Positions 26,067 through 35,696 of a stretch of DNA of 45,799 nucleotides are shown one piece after another. A model generated the notes under the pieces. The model was given only the letters and a program-made list of their open reading frames with translations. It made no database searches and was not told the DNA's origin. A program made the translations under genes and the position numbers. Position 1 is the stretch's first letter. Each line of letters starts with the position of its first letter. The DNA comes from Alphaproteobacteria bacterium (lineage in GTDB: Bacteria; Pseudomonadota; Alphaproteobacteria; DSM-16000; Inquilinaceae): NCBI GenBank assembly GCA_009909005.1, contig JAAAOG010000024.1, positions 1 to 45,799 of the forward strand, written 5' to 3'.

Positions 26067-27134
26067 ATGCCAGATACCGGACCCGGGGCCACCGCCGGCC
26101 TCAAGCCCTTTCTCGGACGCGTCGCCCAGGGCGAGCGGCTGAGCGAAGCCGACGCCGCCGCCGCCTTCGAAATCATCATGTCGGGAGAGGCCACCGCCGC
26201 CCAGATCGGCGGGTTCCTGATGGCGCTGCGGGTCCGCGGCGAAACAGTCGAGGAAATCACCGGCGCAGCCCGGATCATGCGGGCCAAGGCGCTGACCATC
26301 GACGCGCCGGACCGCGCCATGGATTGCTGCGGCACCGGCGGCGACGCCTCCGGCAGCTACAATGTCTCGACCGCCGTCTCCTTCGTCCTCGCCGCGGCCG
26401 GCATCCCGGTGGCCAAGCACGGCAACCGCGCCCTGTCCAGCCGCTCCGGCGCCGCCGACGTGCTGGCGGCGCTCGGCGTCAATATCGACGCCGATATGGA
26501 GCATGTCCGCCGGGCCTTGTGGGACGCCAATCTCTGTTTCCTCATGGCGCCGCGCCATCACGGCGCCATGCGCCATGTCGGGCCGACCCGCGTCGAGCTC
26601 GGCACTCGGACCATCTTTAACCTCCTCGGCCCGCTCTCCAATCCGGCCGGCGTCCGACGCCAATTGCTGGGGGTTTTTTCTCCGGACTGGCTGGAGCCGC
26701 TGGCCCGGGTTCTTGGCCAGCTCGGGGCCGAGCGCGCCTGGGTGGTGCATGGGGCCGACGGGCTCGACGAGCTGACCACGACGGGGCCGACCGACGTCGC
26801 CGAATGGCGTGACGGCGCGGTCCGGCGATTCGCGGTGAGCCCGGAGGATGCCGGACTGCCGCGGGCCCGCCCCGACACCCTGCGCGGCGGCGATGCCGAG
26901 ACCAATGCCGCGGCACTCAAGGCGCTGCTCGGTGGAGCGCCGGGCCCCTATCGCGACATCGTGCTGCTGAACGCCGCCGCGGCCCTGATCATCGCCGACC
27001 GGGTCGAAACCCTGGCCGATGGCGCGCGACTGGCCGCGCAGCTGATCGACGGCGGCCATGCCCGCGCGGCGCTCGACCATTTCCGCGCCATCACTCTCGC
27101 CCCGATGCCGGCGGCGGAGGCGGAAGATGGCTGA
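26067..27134 (+). CDS. trpD: Anthranilate phosphoribosyltransferase
   Basis: A 355-residue enzyme from ATG 26067; an in-frame TTG at 26055 sits too close to the GAGGGAG site (26047-26053), while the ATG is 13 bases away. Motifs of the fold are intact: the PRPP-binding [46 protein letters not shown] and the late [11 protein letters not shown]. It transfers phosphoribose to anthranilate, the second step of tryptophan synthesis. trpE/trpG are not upstream; hppA is. The gene overlaps trpC by eight bases, starting a tightly packed operon through moeA. Confidence 0.96.
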   Translation: MPDTGPGATAGLKPFLGRVAQGERLSEADAAAAFEIIMSGEATAAQIGGFLMALRVRGETVEEITGAARIMRAKALTIDAPDRAMDCCGTGGDASGSYNVSTAVSFVLAAAGIPVAKHGNRALSSRSGAADVLAALGVNIDADMEHVRRALWDANLCFLMAPRHHGAMRHVGPTRVELGTRTIFNLLGPLSNPAGVRRQLLGVFSPDWLEPLARVLGQLGAERAWVVHGADGLDELTTTGPTDVAEWRDGAVRRFAVSPEDAGLPRARPDTLRGGDAETNAAALKALLGGAPGPYRDIVLLNAAAALIIADRVETLADGARLAAQLIDGGHARAALDHFRAITLAPMPAAEAEDG

Positions 27135-27945
27135 CGTTCTCGACCGCATCTGCGCCGGCAAGCGCGCGGAGGTGGCCGCCCGCCGCGCCGCCCGCCCCTA
27201 TGAGGACGTCCTGGAGGCTGCCCGCGCCGCACCGCCGCCGCGCGGCTTCGCCGGGGCTCTCGTCGCTGCCGCCGCCGCCGGAAGGACCGGACTGATCTGC
27301 GAGATCAAGAAAGCCTCGCCGTCCAAGGGACTGATCCGGGCCGATTTCGACCCGGCCACCCTGGCCCGTGCCTATGCCGATGGCGGTGCCACCTGCCTGT
27401 CGGTGCTGACCGACACGCCCTGGTTCCAGGGGACGGACGCGCATCTGACGGAGGCCCGCAGGGCCGTCGCCCTGCCGGTGCTGCGCAAGGACTTCACGCT
27501 CGACCCCTATCAGCTCGCCGAAGCGCGGGCGCTCGGCGCCGACTGCGTGCTGCTGATCCTGGCGGCCTTGTCGGATGAGGAGGCGGCGGCGCTCGCCGCG
27601 GAGGCGGCGGCGCTTGGGCTCGATGTGTTGTGCGAGGTGCATGACGAAGCCGAACTCGCCCGCGCCCTGGTCCTGCCCTGCCGGCTGATCGGCATCAACA
27701 ACCGCAATCTCAAGACCCTGGAGGTCGATCTGGCGACGACCGAGCGTCTGGCGCCGCTGGTGCCGCCCGACCGGCTGGTAGTGGCGGAGAGCGGCCTCGC
27801 AACCGCCGCCGACCTTGCCCGCATGGCGCGGTTGGGTGTGACCACCTTTCTCATCGGGGAGAGCCTGATGCGCCAGCCGGACCTTGCGGCGGCGACGCGC
27901 CTGATGCGCATTCCGGAAGACGCAGCCCTCCCGGCTTCGTCATGA
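27127..27945 (+). CDS. trpC: Indole-3-glycerol phosphate synthase
   Basis: A 272-residue TIM barrel starting [20 protein letters not shown] at ATG 27127, inside the end of trpD. Signatures: [14 protein letters not shown] with the catalytic Lys, [45 protein letters not shown] and VAESGL. It closes the indole ring from carboxyphenylaminodeoxyribulose phosphate. It is the monofunctional form, not fused to trpF as in enteric bacteria. ATGA overlap with moaC couples tryptophan and molybdenum-cofactor genes, a known alphaproteobacterial order. Confidence 0.96.
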   Translation: MADVLDRICAGKRAEVAARRAARPYEDVLEAARAAPPPRGFAGALVAAAAAGRTGLICEIKKASPSKGLIRADFDPATLARAYADGGATCLSVLTDTPWFQGTDAHLTEARRAVALPVLRKDFTLDPYQLAEARALGADCVLLILAALSDEEAAALAAEAAALGLDVLCEVHDEAELARALVLPCRLIGINNRNLKTLEVDLATTERLAPLVPPDRLVVAESGLATAADLARMARLGVTTFLIGESLMRQPDLAAATRLMRIPEDAALPASS

Positions 27946-28424
27946 CCGGCGGGTTCAGCCATTTCGACGAGGCCGGCCGCGCCCGCATGGTCGATGTCGG
28001 CGACAAGCCCGAGACCGCGCGCACCGCGACGGCCGGGGCCCGGGTCGGGATGAGCGCGGAGACCGTGCAACGCGTCCGCGATGGGGCGATCGGCAAGGGC
28101 GATGTGCTCGGCGTCGCGCGCCTTGCCGGCATCATGGCGGCCAAGCGCACCCCCGATCTCATCCCCCTCTGCCATGTCTTGCCCCTCGACAGCGTCGCCG
28201 TCGACCTGACCTGCGAGGACGACCCGCCCGGTATCGCCATTCATGCGACGGTGACGGTCACCGGCCGCACCGGAGTCGAGATGGAGGCGCTCACTGCGGC
28301 GGCCATCGCCGCTCTCACCGTCTACGACATGTGCAAGTCGGCGGAGCGCGGCATGTCGATCGGCGAACTGCGCCTCCTGACCAAGAGCGGCGGCCGTTCC
28401 GGCCCTTACGAGGCGCCCCCGTGA
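27942..28424 (+). CDS. moaC: Cyclic pyranopterin monophosphate synthase MoaC
   Basis: A 160-residue protein starting at ATG 27942 in the trpC stop (ATGA). Family motifs: [55 protein letters not shown] and CKSAERGM. MoaC converts 3',8-cyclo-GTP to cyclic pyranopterin monophosphate in molybdenum-cofactor synthesis. Its normal partner MoaA is not in the window. It overlaps moeA by four bases. Confidence 0.97.
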   Translation: MTGGFSHFDEAGRARMVDVGDKPETARTATAGARVGMSAETVQRVRDGAIGKGDVLGVARLAGIMAAKRTPDLIPLCHVLPLDSVAVDLTCEDDPPGIAIHATVTVTGRTGVEMEALTAAAIAALTVYDMCKSAERGMSIGELRLLTKSGGRSGPYEAPP

Positions 28425-29638
28425 TCGCGGTCGAGGAGGCGCGGGATCGTATCCTGGCGGCCTTTGCTCCGCTCCCGGGGGAGGTGGTCGGGATTGCCGA
28501 AGCCTTCGGCCGGGTTCTGGCGGGGGACGTGGCGGCGCGGCTCGACCGGCCGCGCGACGCCCTGTCGGCCATGGACGGCTATGCCGTGCGGGCCGCCGAT
28601 ACCGGCAGCGCACCGGTCAGCCTGGAGGTGATCGCCGAAATCCCGGCCGGCGGCCGCTTCGATGGCGAAATCGGCTCCGGGCGCTGTGCCCGCATCTTCA
28701 CCGGTGCTCCCCTGCCCGCCGGCGCCGACGCCGTCGTCATTCAGGAGAACACGGGCGCGCTGCCGGATGGCCGGATTGAAATCCGCGAAGCCGTGGCGCC
28801 GGGACGCCATGTCCGCCCGCCGGGACAGGATTTTCGCCAGGGCGACGTCCTCTTGACGGCCGGCCATTGCCTGACGGCACGTGATATCGGCCTCGCTGCG
28901 GCGATGAACAGACCCTGGCTGAGCGTCAGGCGGCGGCCGCGGATCACTCTGCTGGCAACCGGCGACGAGTTGGTCCGTCCCGGCGAGCCGCTGGGCCGGG
29001 ACGGCATCCTGAGCGTCAACACGCTGGCCCTGGCGGCGCTGGTGACCGCTTGCGGTGGCGTGCCGGTCGATCTCGGCGTCGCGCCGGACGACCGGACGTC
29101 CCTGCGCACTCTGGCGGAGGCCGCCGGCGGGGCGGACGTCCTGGTCACCAGCGGAGGCGCCTCGGTCGGCAAGCATGACCTTATTCGGGAGGTCCTGGGC
29201 GCCGGCGGTGCGGATATCGATTTCTGGCGGATCGCCATGCGGCCCGGCAAGCCGCTGATGTTCGGCCGCTTCGCCGGCGTGCCGCTGCTCGGGTTGCCGG
29301 GCAACCCGGTCTCCGCCCAGATCTGTGCCCTGCTCTTCCTGCGGCCTATCCTTTTCCGGCTCCAGGGTCTGGCCGCCGAACCGATCGCGCCACCGACCGC
29401 CCGCCTCGGATGCGCTCTGCCCGGCAATGACGCAAGACGGGATTTTCTCCGGGCCCGGTTTGCCCGTGACGGAAACGGCAGCCTGCAGGTTACCCCCTTT
29501 CCGGTCCAGGACAGCGCCATGCTGGCCCCTTTGGCGGCGGCGGATGCTCTGATCGACCGGGCGCCGCACGCGCCGCCGGCGGCGCCGGGCGATACCGTCC
29601 CCGTCCTGCTCTTCCCGCCCGGGCACCAGCAGCTGTGA
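28421..29638 (+). CDS. moeA: Molybdopterin molybdenumtransferase MoeA
   Basis: A 405-residue protein from GTG 28421 in the moaC stop (GTGA overlap). A longer frame to 28331 overlaps moaC coding sequence and is rejected. Visible blocks: [83 protein letters not shown] and [13 protein letters not shown]. MoeA inserts molybdate into adenylylated molybdopterin in the cytoplasm. Length matches E. coli MoeA (411). It is the last gene of the trpD-trpC-moaC-moeA run, since lexA has its own control region 109 bases on. Confidence 0.97.
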   Translation: MIAVEEARDRILAAFAPLPGEVVGIAEAFGRVLAGDVAARLDRPRDALSAMDGYAVRAADTGSAPVSLEVIAEIPAGGRFDGEIGSGRCARIFTGAPLPAGADAVVIQENTGALPDGRIEIREAVAPGRHVRPPGQDFRQGDVLLTAGHCLTARDIGLAAAMNRPWLSVRRRPRITLLATGDELVRPGEPLGRDGILSVNTLALAALVTACGGVPVDLGVAPDDRTSLRTLAEAAGGADVLVTSGGASVGKHDLIREVLGAGGADIDFWRIAMRPGKPLMFGRFAGVPLLGLPGNPVSAQICALLFLRPILFRLQGLAAEPIAPPTARLGCALPGNDARRDFLRARFARDGNGSLQVTPFPVQDSAMLAPLAAADALIDRAPHAPPAAPGDTVPVLLFPPGHQQL

Positions 29639-29656
29639 TCGTACTGCAACACTTCT

Positions 29657-29671
29657 GAACAGACAGCGAAC
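29657..29671. promoter_or_regulatory. LexA (SOS) box, GTTC-N7-GTTC type
   Basis: GAAC (29657-29660), seven bases, GAAC (29668-29671). On the other strand this is GTTC-N7-GTTC, the alphaproteobacterial LexA operator. It sits just upstream of a possible -35 TTGACG at 29677-29682 and 77 bases before the lexA start, so lexA is probably autoregulated. Confidence 0.85.
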
Positions 29672-29676
29672 AACGC

Positions 29677-29705
29677 TTGACGTTTTGGTTTTGTTCTGTC
29701 TAACT
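29677..29705 (+). promoter_or_regulatory. Probable lexA promoter
   Basis: TTGACG (29677-29682) with a 17-base spacer to CTAACT (29700-29705) resembles a sigma-70 promoter. It directly follows the LexA box, so bound LexA would touch the -35 region. Confidence 0.5.
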
Positions 29706-29747
29706 GGGGCCCGTACGCACTGCGACGATCGCCGAGGGCTCATCAGC

Positions 29748-30497
29748 ATGTTAACGCGCAAGCAACAAGAACTTCTGGTCTTTATTCACCAGAAATTGAG
29801 CGAGACCGGCGTGTCGCCCTCATTCGACGAAATGAAAGCGGCACTCGGGTTGAAATCCAAATCCGGCATTCACCGCCTGATCAGCGCCCTGGAAGAACGC
29901 GGCTTCATTCGCCGCCTGCCCCATCGCGCCCGCGCGCTGGAGGTGCTGCGACTGCCCCAGGGATCGGAGGGCGAGTTGACCGCAGGCGAGGATATGTCCG
30001 CAGCCGCGCAGACGGCCCCGGCACGGCCCAGCTTTACGCCAACGGTCATCAAGGGGCATTTCCCGCCGCCGCCCAACCGGGCGCCCGCCGAGCCCGCGGC
30101 CGGCGAGGGCGAAACGGTTCAGCTGCCGCTTTACGGCCGCATCGCCGCCGGCACGCCGATCGAAGCGTTGCGCGACCACTCGACTTTTGCGGATGTCCTG
30201 GCCAGTTTGCTGGGTTCCGGCGATTATTATGCGCTGGAAGTGGCCGGCGACTCGATGGTGGACGCCGGCATTCTCGACGGCGACACGGTTGTGATCTGCC
30301 GCACCGAGACGGCCGAAAACGGAACAATCGTCGTCGCGCTCGTCGACGACGCGGAAGTCACCCTGAAACGGCTCCGCCGCAAAGGCAATACCATTGCCCT
30401 GGAGCCCGCCAATGCGGCCTACGAAACCCGGATTTTCGGGCCCGACCGGGTCAAGGTTCAGGGCCGCCTGACCGCTCTCATCCGTCGCTATCGATGA
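29748..30497 (+). CDS. lexA: LexA repressor
   Basis: A 249-residue protein from ATG 29748. The N-terminal winged helix (1-65: [40 protein letters not shown]) binds the operator. The Ala134-Gly135 self-cleavage site lies in [10 protein letters not shown]. The catalytic Ser169 is in [11 protein letters not shown] and Lys207 in [13 protein letters not shown]. It is longer than E. coli LexA (202) because of a Pro/Ala-rich linker at about 80-120, a common alphaproteobacterial trait. RecA filaments trigger its cleavage and SOS induction. Preceded by its own LexA box. Confidence 0.97.
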   Translation: MLTRKQQELLVFIHQKLSETGVSPSFDEMKAALGLKSKSGIHRLISALEERGFIRRLPHRARALEVLRLPQGSEGELTAGEDMSAAAQTAPARPSFTPTVIKGHFPPPPNRAPAEPAAGEGETVQLPLYGRIAAGTPIEALRDHSTFADVLASLLGSGDYYALEVAGDSMVDAGILDGDTVVICRTETAENGTIVVALVDDAEVTLKRLRRKGNTIALEPANAAYETRIFGPDRVKVQGRLTALIRRYR

Positions 30498-30606
30498 CTT
30501 GCCGGTGCCCTGATTGCGACACGCTGAAGCTGGACACACCGGGAGGCGTGTGATTATTACGTTTTAAGACCAAAGCAGGCTCAGCCTTCCAGCCTCGGAC
30601 ATCGCC

Positions 30607-31782
30607 ATGCTCTCCCTGCCGGTTCGCTCCATTGCTTCTCTCCGGCACGAGCTGGCTCGGGTCTGTGCGGTTGCAGGTCTCGTGGTGATGCTTGCCGCCT
30701 GCGACGAGGCCCCGTCCGAGAACGGCAATCCGGCCGGTACCGCAACGGTCCCGACCGTCACGGTCACGGTGGTGGCGCGGCAGCCGGTCACCGAATCCTT
30801 CAGCTTCGTCGGGCGAATCGAAGCCGTCGACCATGTCGACATCCGGGCCCGGGTGCAGGGCTTCCTGGAACAACGGATGTTTGAGGAGGGGGAGGATGTC
30901 GGGGTCGGCGATCTTCTGTTTCTGATCGAGCCGGAACCGTTCGAGGCGGCCGTTGCACAGGCGGAAGCAAATCTGGAGCGGGCGCAAGCGGCAATCCCCT
31001 TGACCGAGCGTGCCCTGGCCCGCGCGGAGCAGCTGTTCTCGCGCGGGAATGTCAGCGAGGCGGCGCTTGACGATGCCCGCGCTGCGACCGAACAGGCGCG
31101 GGCCGATGTCGCCGCAGCCGAAGCCGAACTGGAGCGGGCGAGGATCGATCTGAGCTATACCCGGATCGCCTCGCCGATCGCCGGGCAGGTGAGCCGCTCG
31201 GTTTACAGCGTCGGCAATCTGGTGGGGCCGGACAGCGGCGTGCTGACGACGGTCACCAGCCTCGATCCGATCTATGCAACATTCTCGGTCAGCGAGCGCG
31301 ACCTCGTCACCTTCCGCCGGCAAAGGCTCGAGGGCGGCCCGGATACAACGGACATCGTCCTTGGCCTGCGCCTGCCGGATGACAGCGCATACGCGCAGGA
31401 GGGCCTGATCGACTATGTCGATACCCAGGCCGATCCGGCCACCGGCACGGTCGGCGTGCGCGGGGTTTTCGAGAATCCGGACAGTCTGCTGCTGCCCGGC
31501 CAGTTCGTCACCGTACTCCTCCGCGGCCGCGAGCCGGAGCAGGTGCTGCTGGTGCCCCAATCCGCCATTCAGCAGGACCAGGCCGGGCGCTTCGTCCTCG
31601 GCGTCGACGCCGAGAACCAGGTCGAGGTCCGGCGCGTCCAGGTGAGCCGTCAGGTCGACACCGCCTGGGTGGTGGAGGGCGGCCTGAGCGAAGGCGATCT
31701 CGTCATCACCGGAGGTTTGCAGCGCATACGCCCCGGGGTGGCCGTAGAACCGGTCTTTGCCGACACGCCGGCCGGGGAGTAA
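30607..31782 (+). CDS. RND efflux periplasmic adaptor (HlyD/MFP family lipoprotein)
   Basis: A 391-residue protein whose signal peptide ends in the lipobox LAAC (VVMLAACDEAP, Cys about residue 35), so it is probably anchored to the inner membrane as in MexA/AcrA. Order of domains: membrane-proximal strand, split lipoyl domain (VDHVDIRARVQGFLEQRMFE and RIASPIAGQVS), alpha-hairpin coiled coil between them (about 115-180, rich in Ala/Glu), then beta-barrel (DPIYATFSVSERD, LLPGQFVTVLLRGRE). It starts the pump operon six bases before the RND gene. No outer-membrane channel gene or TetR regulator is adjacent. Confidence 0.95.
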   Translation: MLSLPVRSIASLRHELARVCAVAGLVVMLAACDEAPSENGNPAGTATVPTVTVTVVARQPVTESFSFVGRIEAVDHVDIRARVQGFLEQRMFEEGEDVGVGDLLFLIEPEPFEAAVAQAEANLERAQAAIPLTERALARAEQLFSRGNVSEAALDDARAATEQARADVAAAEAELERARIDLSYTRIASPIAGQVSRSVYSVGNLVGPDSGVLTTVTSLDPIYATFSVSERDLVTFRRQRLEGGPDTTDIVLGLRLPDDSAYAQEGLIDYVDTQADPATGTVGVRGVFENPDSLLLPGQFVTVLLRGREPEQVLLVPQSAIQQDQAGRFVLGVDAENQVEVRRVQVSRQVDTAWVVEGGLSEGDLVITGGLQRIRPGVAVEPVFADTPAGE

Positions 31783-31788
31783 CGGCCC

Positions 31789-34700
31789 ATGCTCTCGGCC
31801 TTTTTCATCGAGCGACCGAAATTCGCCTTCGTCATCTCGATCGTCATTTCGCTCGCCGGGCTGATCGCTGTGACCCGGCTGCCGATCGCCGAGTTTCCGG
31901 ACATCTCGCCGCCGCAGGTCCAGGTTACGGCAAGCTATCCCGGCGCCAGCGCCGAGGTTGTCGAGGAGACGGTGGCGGCGCCCATCGAGGCGCAGGTCAA
32001 TGGCGTCGACGACATGGTCTATATGTCGTCGACCAGCGCCAATGACGGCAGCTATACGCTGAACGTGACCTTCGAGGTCGGCACCGATCCAGACATCGCT
32101 GCCGTCAATGTCCAGAACCGGGTCGCCCTGGCCATTCCGCAATTGCCGGAAGAGGTCTCCCGCCGCGGCGTGTCGACGAAGAAGCAGTCGACCAATATGC
32201 TCCTCGTGGTGAACCTGTATTCGCCTGACGAAACTTATGACGCGATTTTTCTCGACAATTATGCCCGGATCAATCTGCGCGATGCTCTTGTGCGTTTGCC
32301 GGGCGTCGGCGAAGCGCAGGTTCTGGGCGGGCTCGAATACGGGATGCGGATCTGGCTCGATCCCGACCGGCTGACGGCGCTCGGCCTGAACACGACCGAG
32401 ATAATCGATGCGATCCGCGACCAGAACGTTCAGGTCGCCGCCGGGCAGATCGGGGCGCAGCCGGCGCCGGACAACCAACAGTTCCAGTATACGATCCAGG
32501 CGCGCGGCCGGTTGGCGGATGTGACGGCCTTTGAGAACATTATCGTCCGGGCCAATCCGGGCGGCGCCACCATCCGCATCCGTGACGTGGCCCGCGTCGA
32601 ACTTGGCTCGCAGAGCTATTCCTATTACGGCCGCCTCAATGGCCTGCCCAGCACGGTCGTCGCCGTCTACCAGTCGCCGGGCGCCAACGCCCTGGCAACC
32701 GCCGAGGCCGTCTATGCGCTGACCGAGGAACTGTCGAGCCGCTTCCCCGATGGCCTCGACTACGCGATCGTCTATGATACCACAAATTTTATCAATCAGA
32801 CCATCCAGGAAGTGGTGATCACGCTTTTCGTTGCCTTCGTCCTGGTGGTCTTCGTTGTCTATCTGTTCCTGCAGGATTGGCGGTCGACGCTCATCCCCAC
32901 CATCGCCATTCCGGTGTCGCTGATCGGCACTTTCGCGGTGATGCTGGCGGCCGGCTTCTCGCTGAACACCATCTCGCTGTTTGCCTTGATTCTGGCTATC
33001 GGCCTGGTCGTCGACGATGCCATCGTCGTGGTCGAGAATGTTCAACGGCTGATGAGCGAAGAGGGGCTGGACCCCAAGGCAGCGACGCGGAAGGCGATGG
33101 TCCAGGTGACCGGTCCGGTGGTCGCCACCACACTTGTGCTGTTGGCGGTGTTCGTGCCGACCGGCTTTCTGCCGGGCATCACCGGCCAGCTCTACCAGCA
33201 ATTCGCCGTGACCATCTCGGTGGCGGTCGTCATCTCGTCGATCAATGCCCTGACGCTGAGTCCGGCACTTTGCGCCACGGTGCTGAAGCCGGGCGGAGCC
33301 AGGCCGGGCCTGCTGCTGCGCGGCTTCGAGCATGCGCTGACACGGACCCGAAACGGCTATGTCGGAGCCTGCCGGTTCCTGATCCGGCGCGCCGTCATCG
33401 GGCTCGTGCTGCTGGGCGCCGTGTTCGGCGGCGTGTATTGGCTGGTCGGCGCCGTGCCGACCGGGTTCGTGCCGCTGGAGGACCGCGGCGCGTTCATGAT
33501 CGACGTCCGGCTGCCGGATGCAGCATCCCTCAACCGGACCGAGGATGTGGTCGCCGAGATCGAGTCCATTCTCCTGGAAACCGAGGGCGTCGCCGATGTG
33601 GTGTCGGTCCCCGGCTACAGCATTCTCGGCGGCTCCGTGGCCTCGAATGCGGGGCTGGTCATCGTCGTTCTCGACCATTGGAACGAACGCGACGTGCCGG
33701 CCCTCTTCCTCGACAGCATTCTCGCGCGGCTACGCGGCGAGTTTCTCGCCATCGGCAATGCCAATGTCTTCCCCTTCAATGTCCCGCCGATCCCGGGCCT
33801 GGGCACGACCGGGGGCATTGAGCTGCAGCTGCAGGATCTGGGCGGCCGGCCCGCCAGCGAACTGGCGGCGGCGATGCGCAGCCTGATTTTCGCGGCGAAC
33901 CAACACCCGGTGCTCAACAATGTGTTCAGCACTTTCAGCGCCGATGTCCCGCAGCTCTTCGTCGACCTGGACCGGGAAAAGGCGCAGACCCTCGGCATCC
34001 CGATCCTGGAGGTCTTCACGACCCTGCAGACCAATCTCGGGTCGCTTTATGTCAACGATTTCAATCTATTCGGCCGCGTCTATCGCGTCATGCTGCAGGC
34101 CGAAATGCCATTCCGCGATCGCATCAACGATATCGAGCGGATCCATGTCCGCTCTGCCTCCGGCGAGATGGTCCCGATGCGGACCCTGGCCCGGGTCGAG
34201 TCGATCCTCGGTCCGGAGGTTGTGACCCGCTTCAATATGTTCCGGTCCACCCAGATCAACGGCGAGCCGGCGCCCGGCCACAGTTCCGGCGAGGCGATTG
34301 CGGCCATCGAGGACGTGGCGGCGGAGGCTCTGCCGGACGGCTATGATTTCGAGTGGACCGGTCAGGCCCTCGAAGAGATCAAGTCGGGCGGCCAGGCGCC
34401 GGTCATTTTCGCGCTCGCGTTCATCTTCGCCTATCTCTTCCTCGTCGCGCAGTATGAAAGCTGGTCGGTCCCCATCTCGGTCATGCTGTCGATCGGCGTC
34501 GCGATCTTCGGCGCCCTCTTCGCTTTGTGGCTGTCCGGGCTGGAGAACAATGTCTACGCGCAGATCGGCTTCGTGCTGCTGATCGGCCTGGCGGCCAAGA
34601 ACGCCATCCTGATCGTCGAATTCGCCAAGGAGCAGCGGGAAGGCGGCCTGTCGATTGCCGACGCGGCGCTGACGGCCGCCCGGCTGCGCTTCCGCGCCGT

Positions 34701-34938
34701 CCTGATGACGGCCTTCTCGTTCCTGCTCGGCATCCTGCCGCTTGTCGTGGCGACCGGGGCCGGGGCCGCCAGCCGGCGCGCCATCGGCACCACCGTTTTC
34801 GGCGGCATGCTGGCGGCAACCGTGGTCGGGATTCTGCTGATCCCGGTCCTCTACTTCGTCTTCCAGAGTGTGCGCGAGCGGGTCAAGGGGGCGGTGTCGG
34901 GCCCGGAACCGGCCCCCGAAAGCGCGGCGCGGGAGTAG
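31789..34938 (+). CDS. RND (HAE1-type) multidrug efflux transporter
   Basis: A 1049-residue inner-membrane proton antiporter, usual length for AcrB/MexB homologues. It has twelve membrane helices in two halves and two large periplasmic loops. The proton-relay residues are visible: the Asp pair in [16 protein letters not shown] (helix 4) and the Lys in [19 protein letters not shown] (helix 10). It begins [20 protein letters not shown] and carries [20 protein letters not shown] before helix 10. Substrates cannot be told from sequence; hydrophobic drugs or bile-type compounds are typical of HAE1. It forms an operon with the adaptor (six-base gap). Confidence 0.96.
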   Translation: MLSAFFIERPKFAFVISIVISLAGLIAVTRLPIAEFPDISPPQVQVTASYPGASAEVVEETVAAPIEAQVNGVDDMVYMSSTSANDGSYTLNVTFEVGTDPDIAAVNVQNRVALAIPQLPEEVSRRGVSTKKQSTNMLLVVNLYSPDETYDAIFLDNYARINLRDALVRLPGVGEAQVLGGLEYGMRIWLDPDRLTALGLNTTEIIDAIRDQNVQVAAGQIGAQPAPDNQQFQYTIQARGRLADVTAFENIIVRANPGGATIRIRDVARVELGSQSYSYYGRLNGLPSTVVAVYQSPGANALATAEAVYALTEELSSRFPDGLDYAIVYDTTNFINQTIQEVVITLFVAFVLVVFVVYLFLQDWRSTLIPTIAIPVSLIGTFAVMLAAGFSLNTISLFALILAIGLVVDDAIVVVENVQRLMSEEGLDPKAATRKAMVQVTGPVVATTLVLLAVFVPTGFLPGITGQLYQQFAVTISVAVVISSINALTLSPALCATVLKPGGARPGLLLRGFEHALTRTRNGYVGACRFLIRRAVIGLVLLGAVFGGVYWLVGAVPTGFVPLEDRGAFMIDVRLPDAASLNRTEDVVAEIESILLETEGVADVVSVPGYSILGGSVASNAGLVIVVLDHWNERDVPALFLDSILARLRGEFLAIGNANVFPFNVPPIPGLGTTGGIELQLQDLGGRPASELAAAMRSLIFAANQHPVLNNVFSTFSADVPQLFVDLDREKAQTLGIPILEVFTTLQTNLGSLYVNDFNLFGRVYRVMLQAEMPFRDRINDIERIHVRSASGEMVPMRTLARVESILGPEVVTRFNMFRSTQINGEPAPGHSSGEAIAAIEDVAAEALPDGYDFEWTGQALEEIKSGGQAPVIFALAFIFAYLFLVAQYESWSVPISVMLSIGVAIFGALFALWLSGLENNVYAQIGFVLLIGLAAKNAILIVEFAKEQREGGLSIADAALTAARLRFRAVLMTAFSFLLGILPLVVATGAGAASRRAIGTTVFGGMLAATVVGILLIPVLYFVFQSVRERVKGAVSGPEPAPESAARE

Positions 34939-35007
34939 GATGAGCGGTTGGGGCGGGACTCCGACCCATGGCCGCCGCCCGCCCCGTCTCGACCCGCCCG
35001 GAATGAG

Positions 35008-35439
35008 TCAGTCCACCCGCCGGATTGTGCCCTCCCAGCCGCGCGTTCGGCCGCCACGGCCTGTGCGTATGCCTTCGACGGCGAATTCGCCGTCGCCGAT
35101 CCGCTCGATCCGGCGTTCGCCGCTCGCCGTCCGTCCGCCGGGCCCGGTGCGCGACCAGGACGAAAAGCCGCTGCCCGCCTCGCGATCCCAGCGGCGCTCG
35201 AAGCTGCGGCTGCGCTCGCGGCCCTCAGGCCCGATCACCGTCGTCTCGCCGCTGCGGCTGCCGTCGCCGCCACGCACCGTGCGCTCAAAAGTGCTCTCGC
35301 CGTTCGGGCCGGTGATCGTACCGGTCCAGCGACGTTCCGCCTGAGCCGCGGCGTCGCCGGCGCCGGCGAGAATCAGCATGGCTGCAACGGCAAGGCCGGC
35401 CACACCGCGCCGGCCGTAGGAAAAGGTGGAACTCTGCAT
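35008..35439 (-). CDS. Secreted hypothetical protein with Gly/Arg/Ser-rich repeats
   Basis: Unrecognised 143-residue protein from ATG 35439, with GGGAG eight bases upstream. A signal peptide is clear (RRGVAGLAVAAMLILAGAGDAAAQ), predicting a mature periplasmic protein of about 110 residues. The mature part is Gly/Arg/Ser/Glu/Thr-rich and repeats a loose unit: TGTITGPNGESTFERTVRGG, ETTVIGPEGRERSRSFERRW, SRTGPGGRTASGERRIERI. This suggests short beta-hairpins. No Cys or enzymatic motif. It is convergent with the RND gene and divergent from sucA. Confidence 0.65.
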   Translation of the reverse strand: MQSSTFSYGRRGVAGLAVAAMLILAGAGDAAAQAERRWTGTITGPNGESTFERTVRGGDGSRSGETTVIGPEGRERSRSFERRWDREAGSGFSSWSRTGPGGRTASGERRIERIGDGEFAVEGIRTGRGGRTRGWEGTIRRVD

Positions 35440-35696
35440 GTCCCTGTTCTCCCGTTTGATCAGGCCGCCGCCACCGCGGGACAGGCCGGCCCTTGTCCAT
35501 CCGCATCGCCCCTTTAACGGCGGCTTTCCCCGAACCCGTCGCAGGAATTGGTCATAGGTTTGTTGCACCGAAGACCCTATATTGGGCGAAAATCGTGGGA
35601 CTGGCGCGCCGGAGCGCGGCTCATGAACCACGGGGGGGAACACGCGCAAGGTCCGGCGGAGCAAGGCCGCCGCCGAAATCCGTCAAGAAGGCAGTC

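Noticed and set aside
30478-33678. Minus-strand open frame of 1066 codons
   Set aside because: It lies antisense over the RND adaptor and pump, has Arg/His/Asp/Gln-rich composition without any domain, and is a codon-position shadow of the GC-rich genes.
35540-35600. Possible sucA promoter with CTATAT
   Set aside because: The TATA-like hexamer is there, but the only TTG-type -35 candidates are 8 to 11 bases away, too close.
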